From assembly GCA_030614785.1 (NCBI GenBank), contig JAUWTJ010000030.1:1-45000 (forward strand): 45,000 nucleotides of DNA, in the 5' to 3' direction. The translations under genes and the position numbers were made by a program. This DNA is from Alphaproteobacteria bacterium. GTDB lineage: Bacteria; Pseudomonadota; Alphaproteobacteria; M2410. A model generated the notes under the pieces. It searched no databases. It saw only the letters and a list, made by a program, of their open reading frames with translations, and was not told where the DNA came from. Shown here one piece after another: positions 1 to 8,140 of the stretch (position 1 is its first letter; each line of letters opens with the position of its first letter).

Positions 1-48
1 CTCAATGCGTTCAAGTTGATCGGGCGTCAGATAGAACAGGTCATTCAT
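1..48 (-). CDS. IS5-family transposase, N-terminal fragment (runs off the window)
   Basis: Read on the minus strand from ATG at 48-46, the frame gives MNDLFYLTPDQLERIE and then leaves the window. This is the characteristic opening of IS5-family transposases of the IS427-like group, whose next residues (outside the window) are usually PFFP..HGVPRVDDRRV. A purine-rich stretch (GAGGAAAAGGA on the minus strand, about 56-70) lies about ten bases upstream and can serve as ribosome binding site. Only 16 codons are visible, so intactness cannot be judged. The family call rests on recognising this N-terminal motif; the insertion-sequence interpretation is supported by the interrupted gene next to it. 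Confidence 0.72.
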   Translation of the reverse strand, partial: MNDLFYLTPDQLERIE

Positions 49-123
49 CAGAAAAGAATCCTTTTCCTCAATGAATCACAGCAAGAACCCCTTGGGAATC
101 CCAAAATTTAATAGGTCCTGAGC
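1..123 (-). mobile_element. Partial insertion sequence (IS5 family), one end only
   Basis: The transposase start (48-46) is followed outward by an untranslated stretch containing the near-palindrome TTGGGAATCCCAA (92-104) and, in the reading frame of the flanking gene, stops TAA TAG at 109-114. The neighbouring gene frame becomes continuously open from 115 onward. A CTAG tetranucleotide at 124-127 would fit the 4-bp target sites used by several IS5-family elements, which would put the element end at about 123. That boundary is inferred, because the other end and its target duplicate lie outside the window. Confidence 0.55.
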
Positions 124-204
124 CTAGGTCTTCAGAGTGATTATGGACCGGTTGAACAACTTGGTCGTCTTGAAAAAAGGTACCAGTCGATAATTCGTGA
201 ACCG

Positions 205-1326
205 TTGAATGAAAATGACAAAAAGCTGGCAATCGATATATGGCTGCACCTCAATTATATATCGCCCTATAAGCCCACCTTGTATTTGACTGCGACCAGA
301 GAGGCTGCGTTGAAAGAGCGGGAACGACCATTTGTTGCCAAATGGGACCCACGCCTATCCGAAGAGCTCTCCCGTCATCTGGATTTGATCCCTCGGCCGA
401 CTCACCATGAAATTGCCAGAAGCGCGCTGGCGGCTCTTGCAATCGGCGATCATCGCGAAGCGAAGCCAATCTTTGACCAATTGACAGATCAGCCGCTACC
501 AAACTCACACGAAGTTGGCTACTCAGTGCGGTTTTTTGCCAAGCATGATGAGTATGCAAGAGCATTTGATATTGCCGAGAAACATGCTCTCAGGATTCTG
601 ACATCAGGGACCTACAGAGAGGTAAGCGAATTTACTGACAACATAATTGAGCTGCGGCACCCGGACGGGAACCATCAGGACCAACGTTGGATGTCTGATG
701 AATATGTTCGGGCGCGGTGGCCTGAGTTTATCCATGCCATCGACCTCTTGATGGTTGATCGCTTTGGACCGGGACATGGCAGATTCCTCAGTGCCGAGCT
801 CGAAAGTATTCGACCAAGGGACTATCGAACTCGTCCAGACGTGACGACGAGCCTGGCAAGGGCTTACGACAAAGATGTTGTAAAGTGGGCGATGGCTGAG
901 ATTGATATGTTTCTGAATTCTGATAGTGATCTGGATGATGACTTGTTGGATTTGCCAACAGACATCCTTCTCATTAGATACTCGCGTCACAACAAGGAGA
1001 TTTTTGAATCAGTTGATCGCCTTTTTTGTGCCGACAAAAGATCAAGATACAAGATCATTGCAAGAACCGGGCTTTTCCCATCTCATAGAACGGAGGACCT
1101 ATTGTTTCGCATCGCACAGTATGATGGGCTGGAAGGGTATGAGCCAATGTATGTCAGGCAAACCATTGCGATGTTTGTCGGATATAACAGGGAGAAATTC
1201 CTGAAGAATCAGAGATCCTGGGTTGGAGGCGACGCAGAAGATCTCCTGGTATCATTTGTAAGGGGTGAGCGGATTCAGATTGACGAGCGTGACAAGGAAG
1301 ATCGCGGGCCCATCGTTTGCAAGTGA
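205..1326 (+). CDS. Hypothetical protein, probably 5'-truncated by the adjacent IS
   Basis: I do not recognise this protein. It is 373 residues from a TTG codon at 205, but no ATG or convincing Shine-Dalgarno sequence stands there. The same frame stays open upstream to 115 and reads like normal protein (LGLQSDYGPVEQLGRLEKRY), so the original gene almost certainly began further left and was cut by the insertion sequence. It is hydrophilic and mostly charged helical sequence, with no signal peptide or membrane segment. A segment near residues 70-115 could form TPR-like helix pairs, but this is weak. An acidic run (DSDLDDDLLDLP) lies near residue 245. It is visibly more AT-rich than the downstream genes, consistent with horizontally acquired DNA. 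It may be a non-functional remnant. Confidence 0.55.
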   Translation: MNENDKKLAIDIWLHLNYISPYKPTLYLTATREAALKERERPFVAKWDPRLSEELSRHLDLIPRPTHHEIARSALAALAIGDHREAKPIFDQLTDQPLPNSHEVGYSVRFFAKHDEYARAFDIAEKHALRILTSGTYREVSEFTDNIIELRHPDGNHQDQRWMSDEYVRARWPEFIHAIDLLMVDRFGPGHGRFLSAELESIRPRDYRTRPDVTTSLARAYDKDVVKWAMAEIDMFLNSDSDLDDDLLDLPTDILLIRYSRHNKEIFESVDRLFCADKRSRYKIIARTGLFPSHRTEDLLFRIAQYDGLEGYEPMYVRQTIAMFVGYNREKFLKNQRSWVGGDAEDLLVSFVRGERIQIDERDKEDRGPIVCK

Positions 1327-1335
1327 GGCGAAATC

Positions 1336-1782
1336 TCACGCCACCTGCCTGAGCGCCTCTCCGAGCACCATCGCCCCCGCCAGCGCCACATTTAAACTTC
1401 GCGCACCCTCCGCCATCGGGATCAGGACCCTGGCGTCGGCGCGGGTGTGGACCTCGTCGGGTACACCGGCTGACTCGCGGCCGAGCAGGAGCGTGTCATC
1501 CGAGGCGAAGCTGAAGCCGGTATAGGGCTCGGCGGCTTTGGTGGAGAGCAGGATGATGCGTGCCGAACCCCGGGTTTCGAGAAATGTTGCCCATGAATCA
1601 TGGCGGTGAATGGTCGCACGTTCGAGGTAATCCATGCCCGCGCGCTTCAGGCTCTTGTCCGAAAATGAGAATCCGCAGGGCTCAATGATATCGACGGGTA
1701 CGCCCATGCAGGCACCGAGGCGAATCAAAGTGCCTGTGTTCTGCGGAATATCGGGCTCAAAGAGGGCAAGGCGCAGGGGCAA
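1336..1782 (-). CDS. trmL: tRNA (cytidine(34)-2'-O)-methyltransferase TrmL (SpoU/TrmD superfamily)
   Basis: TrmL 2'-O-methylates the wobble base of tRNA-Leu isoacceptors using SAM. The 148-residue protein is a typical minimal SPOUT enzyme with the three family motifs: PDIPQNTGTLIRL near residue 10, LLLGRESAGVP near 97-107, and LIPMAEGARSLNVALAGAM near 119-137, which together form the trefoil-knot SAM site. The start is a TTG at 1782-1780. A TGA lies only one codon further upstream in this frame, so no earlier start exists, and AGGAG stands about ten bases before the TTG. The gene is transcribed away from petA and ends ten bases from the stop of the convergent hypothetical gene. Confidence 0.9.
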   Translation of the reverse strand: MPLRLALFEPDIPQNTGTLIRLGACMGVPVDIIEPCGFSFSDKSLKRAGMDYLERATIHRHDSWATFLETRGSARIILLSTKAAEPYTGFSFASDDTLLLGRESAGVPDEVHTRADARVLIPMAEGARSLNVALAGAMVLGEALRQVA

Positions 1783-2040
1783 GGCTCAATGTCTCCTGTT
1801 GAATGTGCAAGCCAGGTGCAGCTTTGAACGTGTTTCGCAGTGCAGGCCGCAGAAGGGCTGGACATTTGCGCACCTTGTGTGCAAAACACGCTGATACGTC
1901 TCCTATCTTTCCGATCCAGTCAAGTTCGACAGTGTGATGGTCCGGGGTGACGTGACATGAGTTCCATCTGTATTTCGTGCCCCGGTTCGTATTGTCGCCG
2001 AGGCCGAGCTTAAAATAAAATAACAAAAAGAGGATTCCCG

Positions 2041-2610
2041 GTGGCAGAGACACACGCTCACGCAACTGAGGCAGGCGACGACACAACCAGGCGCGACATT
2101 CTATATATCGGCACAGCGACGTTTGCTGCGGTCGGGCTTGCGCGCGGTGTCGTTTGGCCGCTCATCCATCAAATGAACCCGGCAGAGAACGTGAAGGCGC
2201 TGGCGTCTATCGAAGTCGATATCAGCCAAATTCCCGTGGGCCAGCAGATCAAGATTTTGTGGCAGGGCAAGGCGGTTTTTGTTCGGCACAGAACCGCAAA
2301 CGATATTGCAAAGGCTCGGGCCGATGACACTGCAGCGGATTTGAAAGATACATCGAACCGACCCACTGATGCAGAACGGGTCGTGGATGACAAGGGGACT
2401 TCGCGTCCTGAAATTCTTGTTCTCCTCGGGGTTTGTACGCATCTTGGCTGTGTGCCACTTGCTGATCGCGGGGACTATGACGGCTGGTTCTGCCCCTGTC
2501 ATGGGTCGCACTATGATACTGCAGGGCGCATCCGCAAGGGGCCGGCTCCGGCGAACCTTGTCATTCCTCCATATGAATTCATCGAAGAATTCAAAATCAA
2601 GATCGGCTAG
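2041..2610 (+). CDS. petA: Ubiquinol-cytochrome c reductase, Rieske iron-sulfur subunit
   Basis: This is the Rieske subunit of the cytochrome bc1 complex (complex III), which carries electrons from ubiquinol to cytochrome c1 on the periplasmic face. The 189-residue protein shows a twin-arginine type N-terminus ([13 protein letters not shown], residues 15-27) leading into the single membrane anchor. The [2Fe-2S] cluster boxes are CTHLGC (132-137) and CPCHGSH (151-157), giving the two Cys and two His ligands plus the disulfide cysteines. The start is GTG at 2041, chosen because AGAGG lies a few bases upstream and the Tat motif follows. It is the first gene of petABC; petB starts 14 bases after its stop. 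Confidence 0.97.
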   Translation: MAETHAHATEAGDDTTRRDILYIGTATFAAVGLARGVVWPLIHQMNPAENVKALASIEVDISQIPVGQQIKILWQGKAVFVRHRTANDIAKARADDTAADLKDTSNRPTDAERVVDDKGTSRPEILVLLGVCTHLGCVPLADRGDYDGWFCPCHGSHYDTAGRIRKGPAPANLVIPPYEFIEEFKIKIG

Positions 2611-2624
2611 GGGCGGAAAGTTTT

Positions 2625-3920
2625 ATGGCACACCAAAGCAATTACAATCCGTCAAACGGATTTACTAAATGGATGGACGAGCGCTTGCCAATTATACGGC
2701 TGGGCTACGACAGTTTTGTTGAATTTCCGAACCCGAGGAACCTGAATTACTGGTGGACCTTCGGCGCCGTTCTGGCCGTTGCCCTTATCTGGCAAATCGT
2801 GACCGGCATTGTTCTGGCGATGCACTATACGCCAACCGTGGAAGGCGCCTATGCCTCGATTGAGCACATCATGCGCGATGTGAATTATGGCTGGTTCCTG
2901 CGCTACGGTCACGCCAATGGCGGCGCGATGTTCTTTCTTGCGGTTTATATTCATATGTTCCGCGGTCTCTACTATGGCTCCTACAAGGCGCCGCGCGAAG
3001 TCCTCTGGATTCTCGGCATGCTGATTTACTTCCTGATGATGGCGACCGGATTTTTGGGCTATGTTTTGCCATGGGGTCAAATGAGCTTTTGGGCCGCAAC
3101 GGTTATCACCAACTTCTTTGACGCCATCCCCTGGGTTGGTGGTTCAATCAAGACCTTGCTGCTTGGTGGACCGGCGGTTGCCGAACCAACGCTCAACCGG
3201 TTCTACTCGCTGCATTACCTGCTGCCGTTTATCATCGTCGGCGTGGTCATCCTGCATATCTGGGCATTGCATATTCCTGGCAGTGCAAATCCGACCGGTA
3301 TTGAAAAGAAGGGCCCACAGGACACGCTGCCGTTCCATCCCTACTTTACGGTCAAGGATCTCTTCGCTGTTGCGGTCTTTGCGACGTTTTTTGCCTGGTT
3401 CCTTTATTTTCAGCCGAATGCGATGGGACATCCGGACAACTACATCGAAGCCAATCCGCTCCAGACGCCGCCGCATATTGTGCCTGAATGGTACTACCTT
3501 CCGTTCTACGCGATCCTGCGCTCGATCACCTTCGACATCTTTTTCCTCAAGGCCCAGCTCCTGGGTGTGATTGCGATGTTTGGATCGATCGTTATCCTCT
3601 TCTTCCTGCCCTGGCTGGACAGAAGCAAGGTGCGTTCGATGCGCTATCGTCCGGTGATGCGGTTCTTCTTCATCCTGTTCGTCCTGGATTGTTTCATCCT
3701 GGGCTGGGTTGGAGCGAATTCTCCGGACGTGACGGTCCTTGGTATTGAAGCCAAGAATATCGGGCTGTTTAGCACCTTTTACTACTTCGCCTTCTTCATG
3801 ATCATCATGCCGGTGGTTGGGATGATGGAAACGCCAAAGCCGCTGCCGGAAGGTATTCATGAAAGCGTTCTTGCCCGGAGTGGCAAGGGGGCGAGCAAAC
3901 ACGCCGATGGCGACGCGTGA
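2625..3920 (+). CDS. petB: Cytochrome b of the bc1 complex
   Basis: This is the membrane core of complex III, holding hemes bL and bH and the Qo and Qi quinone sites. At 431 residues it is full length for an alphaproteobacterial cytochrome b not fused to c1. The four axial heme ligands are visible as two pairs, His96 and His110 in the second transmembrane segment and His197 and His211 in the fourth, with the expected spacing. The Qo-site PEWY motif is at 287-290. Several further hydrophobic helices follow. The start ATG has a GGGGCGGAAAG region upstream. The stop at 3918-3920 lies 17 bases before the chosen petC start, so the three genes form one operon. Confidence 0.98.
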   Translation: MAHQSNYNPSNGFTKWMDERLPIIRLGYDSFVEFPNPRNLNYWWTFGAVLAVALIWQIVTGIVLAMHYTPTVEGAYASIEHIMRDVNYGWFLRYGHANGGAMFFLAVYIHMFRGLYYGSYKAPREVLWILGMLIYFLMMATGFLGYVLPWGQMSFWAATVITNFFDAIPWVGGSIKTLLLGGPAVAEPTLNRFYSLHYLLPFIIVGVVILHIWALHIPGSANPTGIEKKGPQDTLPFHPYFTVKDLFAVAVFATFFAWFLYFQPNAMGHPDNYIEANPLQTPPHIVPEWYYLPFYAILRSITFDIFFLKAQLLGVIAMFGSIVILFFLPWLDRSKVRSMRYRPVMRFFFILFVLDCFILGWVGANSPDVTVLGIEAKNIGLFSTFYYFAFFMIIMPVVGMMETPKPLPEGIHESVLARSGKGASKHADGDA

Positions 3921-3937
3921 GGGGCAGAGAGAAAGAC

Positions 3938-4726
3938 ATGAAAATGAAAAAAGCAAAAATTCTCACTGCACTTGGCCTTGTGGGCTCTCTTGCTCTGGGC
4001 ACAGGGTCTGCTCTGGCGTCAGGCGGCGAGGTGCATTTGAAGCACGAACACTGGTCGTTTGACGGCTATACGGGCTCCTATGACCAGGCGGCACTGCGCC
4101 GCGGGCTCCAGGTCTACCGGGATGTCTGTTCGGCCTGCCATTCGCTGGACTATGTCGCCTTTCGCAACCTTTCTGACGAGGGCGGCCCGAGCTTCCCCGA
4201 AAAGATGATGAAAGCGATTGCGGCTGAATATGAAATGCCTGGCATTGATGATGAGGGTGAGCCGATCATGAGGCCGGGGGCGTCGCCGGACTACTTCCCT
4301 TCACCTTACGCCAACACGACCCAGGCCGAGGCGATGAACGGCGGTGCGATGCCGCCGGACCTGTCGCTGATGGCGAAAGCTCGGCGCGATGGGCCAAATT
4401 ATATCTTCTCGCTGCTTACCGGTTACGAGGAAGAAGTGCCTCACGACGTCGAGGTGCTCGAAGACCTCAACTACAACCCGTATTTTCCTGGCGGTCAGAT
4501 TGCCATGGCACAGCCGCTTTATGGCGACGATGTGGAATATGCTGACGGAACGGAAGCAACCATTGAACAAGAAGCGCGTGATGTAGCGCATTTCCTGATG
4601 TGGGCCGCAGAGCCCCGTCTGGAAGAGCGCAAGACTGGCGGACGCAAGGCGCTGCTCTTCCTTATCATTCTGTCCGGCCTGATGTTCCTTTGCTATCGCA
4701 TGGTCTGGAGCGATGTGGATCATTAA
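3938..4726 (+). CDS. petC: Cytochrome c1 of the bc1 complex
   Basis: This membrane-anchored c-type cytochrome takes electrons from the Rieske protein and passes them to cytochrome c. I start it at ATG 3938, which gives a clean Sec signal peptide (MKMKKAKILTALGLVGSLAL, cleavage near ALA-SGG at residues 26-29). A longer frame begins at a GTG overlapping the petB stop but only adds charged residues before the signal. The heme site is CSACH (64-68), and the probable sixth ligand is Met190 in GQIAMAQPLY. A C-terminal membrane anchor spans about residues 237-254. The predicted precursor is 262 residues. A strong terminator follows about 20 bases after the stop. Confidence 0.96.
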   Translation: MKMKKAKILTALGLVGSLALGTGSALASGGEVHLKHEHWSFDGYTGSYDQAALRRGLQVYRDVCSACHSLDYVAFRNLSDEGGPSFPEKMMKAIAAEYEMPGIDDEGEPIMRPGASPDYFPSPYANTTQAEAMNGGAMPPDLSLMAKARRDGPNYIFSLLTGYEEEVPHDVEVLEDLNYNPYFPGGQIAMAQPLYGDDVEYADGTEATIEQEARDVAHFLMWAAEPRLEERKTGGRKALLFLIILSGLMFLCYRMVWSDVDH

Positions 4727-4747
4727 GATGATCTGAAGCAATTAGAG

Positions 4748-4781
4748 GGGCCGTATTCGCCATGCGACTGCGGCCCTTTTT
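4748..4781 (+). terminator. Intrinsic terminator after petABC
   Basis: The arms GGGCCGTATTCGC (4748-4760) and GCGACTGCGGCCC (4764-4776) pair around a CAT loop with one mismatch and one G-T wobble, followed directly by TTTTT (4777-4781). This is a classic rho-independent terminator and separates the bc1 operon from mtnP. Confidence 0.9.
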
Positions 4782-4820
4782 GTTGGCCTTTTTGTGAGTT
4801 GGCGAATTGAAGGTGTTTCA

Positions 4821-5702
4821 ATGGCGAAAACAGTACTCGGCATCATTGGTGGCAGTGGTCTCTATGAGATTGACGGGCTGGAAAATACCAGATGGGAAAA
4901 AGTCACCTCGCCGTGGGGGGCACCGTCCGATGAGCTTTTTCGTGGCACCTTTGACGGCGTTGAACTTGTATTCCTGCCACGCCACGGTCGCGGCCACCGC
5001 CTGTCGCCGACAGATATAAATTACCGAGCCAATATTGATGCCCTGAAACGGGCAGGGGTGACGGACATTCTTTCGCTGTCGGCCTGCGGCAGCTTTCGCG
5101 AGGATATGCCGCCGGGGACCTTTGTTATGGTCGATCAGTTTATTGACCGAACCCATACGCGGGCGACATCCTTCTTCGGAGAGGGCCTCGTGGTTCATGT
5201 CTCGATGGCGCATCCGGTGTGTTCAAGACTTCAGCACCTTGCGTTTGAGGCCGGGGAAAAGGCCGGGATTTCTTGCCATCTGGGCGGGACCTATCTTGCC
5301 ATGGAGGGGCCGCAGTTCTCGTCCCTTGCCGAGAGCAAGCTGTATCAGGCCCAGGGCTGCGACGTGATCGGTATGACCAATATGCCTGAGGCGAAACTCG
5401 CCCGAGAGGCTGAAATTCCCTATACCACTGTCGCTATGGTGACCGACTTTGACTGCTGGCATCCGGGGCACGACAATGTGGATGTTGCCACGGTGGTAGG
5501 ATATCTTACGCAAAATGCGGACAATGGCCGGGCCCTGATCAAGGCACTGGTGCCGCTTCTGGGGCCTGAGCGGACACCGTCGCCGCTGGGCATTGAAACG
5601 GTTCTGGATACGGCCGTCATCACATCGCCCGGTGCGCGCGATCCCGAGCGGATGGCAAAGCTGGATGCAATTCTGGCGCGCCATCTCAAAGCAGCAGAGT
5701 AG
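4821..5702 (+). CDS. mtnP: S-methyl-5'-thioadenosine phosphorylase
   Basis: MtnP cleaves methylthioadenosine with phosphate to adenine and 5-methylthioribose-1-phosphate, removing the by-product of polyamine and homoserine-lactone synthesis. The 293-residue protein has the MTAP/PNP family landmarks: the phosphate-binding GGSGLY near residue 10, RHGRGH near 55, the substrate loop MEGPQFSS, the MTAP-type [12 protein letters not shown] and TDFDCWH. The start is ATG 4821 with GAAGGTG eight bases upstream; a GTG 27 bases earlier is in frame but lies next to the petC terminator and lacks a ribosome site. The next gene, apt, starts 13 bases after the stop and uses the adenine released here. Confidence 0.95.
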   Translation: MAKTVLGIIGGSGLYEIDGLENTRWEKVTSPWGAPSDELFRGTFDGVELVFLPRHGRGHRLSPTDINYRANIDALKRAGVTDILSLSACGSFREDMPPGTFVMVDQFIDRTHTRATSFFGEGLVVHVSMAHPVCSRLQHLAFEAGEKAGISCHLGGTYLAMEGPQFSSLAESKLYQAQGCDVIGMTNMPEAKLAREAEIPYTTVAMVTDFDCWHPGHDNVDVATVVGYLTQNADNGRALIKALVPLLGPERTPSPLGIETVLDTAVITSPGARDPERMAKLDAILARHLKAAE

Positions 5703-5715
5703 AGGACTTGTAACA

Positions 5716-6249
5716 ATGGACGTCGATATCAAAGCCTATATCCGAACCATTCACGACCATCCCCATCCCGGGATCGAATTTCGCGATATCACAACGCTGC
5801 TGAATGATCCCGTCGGGTTTCGTGAAGCGGTTGATGCCATGGTGAAGGTTCACGATGCAGACACGATTGATCACGTCGCCGGGATTGAGGCGCGCGGGTT
5901 TATTCTCGGCGGCGCCATGGCGCACCAGCTTTTTGCCGGCTTTGTCCCCATCCGGAAAAAGGGCAAGTTGCCCGGCGAGACGATTGAAGAGGACTATGCT
6001 CTGGAATATGGCACCGACACGGTCGAGCTTCATATCGATGCCGTAGAACCGGGCGACAAGGTCCTGCTGGTTGATGATTTGCTGGCGACCGGCGGCACGG
6101 CAATTGCGGCCATACGGCTGCTTGAGCGGGCCGGGGCCGAAGTAGTCGCCTGTTCCTTTGTGGTTGATCTGCCAGATCTTGGCGGCCGCGCCAAGCTGGA
6201 AGCCCTCGGCAAGGAAGTTCTGACGCTGTGTCATTTTGACGGCGAGTGA
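5716..6249 (+). CDS. apt: Adenine phosphoribosyltransferase
   Basis: Apt converts adenine and PRPP to AMP in purine salvage. The 177-residue protein carries the PRPP-binding motif [14 protein letters not shown] (about residues 116-129), the PGIEFRDIT loop near residue 17, and the EARGF segment that contacts adenine. The start is ATG 5716, with AGAGGA ten bases upstream; the longer open frame to the left lies inside mtnP and is not expressed. The tight coupling to mtnP gives a two-step route from methylthioadenosine to AMP. Confidence 0.96.
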   Translation: MDVDIKAYIRTIHDHPHPGIEFRDITTLLNDPVGFREAVDAMVKVHDADTIDHVAGIEARGFILGGAMAHQLFAGFVPIRKKGKLPGETIEEDYALEYGTDTVELHIDAVEPGDKVLLVDDLLATGGTAIAAIRLLERAGAEVVACSFVVDLPDLGGRAKLEALGKEVLTLCHFDGE

Positions 6250-6267
6250 GTCAGGGTTGGCGCCGGT

Positions 6268-7815
6268 TTATTTGCCGCCTGCTTTCTCTCGCAGCTCCAG
6301 TGCGCCTTCCATGACGTGAAAGATGTAGTTCTGTTCGACGACGCCGGTAAGCCAGTTTGAGCCAGGGCCGATGGAATAGATCGCGACATCCTCGCCGGAG
6401 TGGGTTTCGGAATTCAATGGAACGAGGGACGGCTGGTGGAAGTCGGGGGCCGTTGTGTCAACGTCGGTAAGATCGTCCCTGGCACCGTCCTTTTTTGCTG
6501 ATGGCCCGTTGGCGTAGGTGAGCGTGGTGTAGGGTTTGCCGTCGATCCCCTTGATGTCGTCTCCACCCGGGATCATCCTTGCCTTGCCGAGGATGGGATT
6601 GCCGCGGGCGGAATAACCGGAGATCGAAATGGTGTGGGCGTGGTCGGCGGTGACGATGATCAGGGTTTCGTCAAGATCGACTTTCCCCAATGCTGTTCGG
6701 ACCGCATCAGAGAAAGCGATCGTGTCGGTGAGGGCGCGGGCTGCGTTGGTCGCGTGGTGGGCATGGTCGATGCGGCCTCCCTCAACCATCAGATAGAAGC
6801 CGTCGCTGTTTTTTGACAGGACGTCAATGGCGGCGCCGGTCATCTCGGCAAGCGATGGCTCACCGGCTTCGTCGCCAGCACGGTCAAGCTCGTATTTCAT
6901 ATGCGAGGGCTCAAAGAGCCCGAGGATGCGGTTGGTCTTTGTTAGATCAAGGTCATTGAGTCCTGAGGAATTCCACACGTAGGCTGCCGCATCGGAACTG
7001 GCGGTCCATTCTGCCGTCAGGTCACGGCCGTCCTTGCGAAAGCCCTTGAGGCTTTCTATTTCAGGATCGACCATGGTGTCGGGCAGGAACATGCGTCGTC
7101 CGCCACCCATGGCGACCTCGGGTCCATTGCCATAAGGAAAGTCGATGAGCTGCGAGGCGATATCGGCACAATCGCCGCCATCCTTTGCCCTTGAAACCTG
7201 AGCGTCGCTTTCCCAGTCGCGTTGCGGGCTATGGGCATAATTTGTGGCCGGTGTGGCGTGTGTGAGGCGCGTTGTTGTGACAACGCCGGTTGCAAGCCCG
7301 GCTTTCTCGGCCAGCTCCATCATAGTCATGACTGGCGCGCCGGTACCGCATTTGCTGATTTCGACGGTGTCGTCGAGGCTGATAATGCTGATTTTGGTTT
7401 TGACACCGGAGGCCATTGCGGTTGCTGTCCCTGCGGAATCAGGGGTTTGGAAATTTGTGTTGTAGGTCTTGGACAGGGCGATATAAGGGAAGCTCTCAAA
7501 GCTGAGTGCGTTGGACTCGCCCGGTTCGCCGCGCTGTTGGCCCTCAAGAATGCGGGCAGCGGTGACTGTCGCAACGCTCATGCCGTCGCCGATAAACAGG
7601 ATGACGTTCTTTGCCTTGCCATTCGGTTTCCGCATCGCTTGCATGGTCTTGAATTTTTCTGCAGCAGACTCAAACCAGGGATCGCCCTCCTGTGGCAGGG
7701 TAAAGGCTTCGCCGGCATTGGCTCCCCATTTGCTGTCCATGGCACAGCCGGGCGCAATCGACAGGCAGAGAACGACAAGACCCGAAGTAAGAGCGGCAGA
7801 TCTGATGGTTGGCAT
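6268..7815 (-). CDS. Alkaline phosphatase (PhoA family), exported
   Basis: This is a zinc/magnesium-dependent phosphomonoesterase that releases phosphate from organic esters outside the cytoplasm. From ATG 7815-7813 it is 515 residues. An N-terminal signal (about residues 1-24) ends in IAPGC, a weak lipobox that could make it a lipoprotein anchored at Cys24. The metal-site motif LFIGDG is at 73-78 and the nucleophile Ser127 lies in PDSAGTATAMASG. Later metal ligands are in GGRIDHAHH, TADHAHT and ETHSGED. GGGGA stands about ten bases before the chosen start; two in-frame ATGs further up (7839, 7860) lack such a site. It is convergent with apt and divergent from the aldehyde dehydrogenase. Confidence 0.92.
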   Translation of the reverse strand: MPTIRSAALTSGLVVLCLSIAPGCAMDSKWGANAGEAFTLPQEGDPWFESAAEKFKTMQAMRKPNGKAKNVILFIGDGMSVATVTAARILEGQQRGEPGESNALSFESFPYIALSKTYNTNFQTPDSAGTATAMASGVKTKISIISLDDTVEISKCGTGAPVMTMMELAEKAGLATGVVTTTRLTHATPATNYAHSPQRDWESDAQVSRAKDGGDCADIASQLIDFPYGNGPEVAMGGGRRMFLPDTMVDPEIESLKGFRKDGRDLTAEWTASSDAAAYVWNSSGLNDLDLTKTNRILGLFEPSHMKYELDRAGDEAGEPSLAEMTGAAIDVLSKNSDGFYLMVEGGRIDHAHHATNAARALTDTIAFSDAVRTALGKVDLDETLIIVTADHAHTISISGYSARGNPILGKARMIPGGDDIKGIDGKPYTTLTYANGPSAKKDGARDDLTDVDTTAPDFHQPSLVPLNSETHSGEDVAIYSIGPGSNWLTGVVEQNYIFHVMEGALELREKAGGK

Positions 7816-8140
7816 TTGGCAATTTCCCCGATTTGACATTTGGGGCTGACACTCGCGCAATTTCGCAGGGCTGTAAAGGCTGCGCAGGGGAGCCTGGAAA
7901 TTATCATCAAAGCGTCACAACCTGGCGGATTCAGGGGGGTTGAAGGTATCCGGCGATGGCGCATGGGTCGTTTCCATTTGTTCGCCGGGTCGGCATCTGT
8001 TAATAATTAGCGGAGGCTGATCCTTGAGCTGCCAGAGCCCCTCATGCTCTGAGGCGTGAGACCGGCTTTATCAGCACAAGCGACAAGTGCCCGATAACGG
8101 GCGCAAAAAGGGCGACAAGCGCCGAAGTGGAGGAAAGAAA
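7816..8140. other. Divergent promoter region between alkaline phosphatase and aldehyde dehydrogenase
   Basis: This is a 325-base gap without a convincing gene. A possible degenerate Pho-box-like pair of half sites (TTATCAT CAAA GCGTCAC, 7901-7918) stands upstream of the phosphatase. On the dehydrogenase side there are two small GC hairpins in the probable leader: GTGCCCG-ATAA-CGGGCGC (8087-8104) and a second around GGGCG-ACAA-GCGCC (8110-8123). The second ends just before the GGAGG ribosome site. None of these sites is certain. Confidence 0.4.

Noticed and set aside
3917-3937. GTG start of petC overlapping the petB stop
   Set aside because: It would put seven charged residues before the signal peptide; ATG 3938 gives a standard signal sequence.
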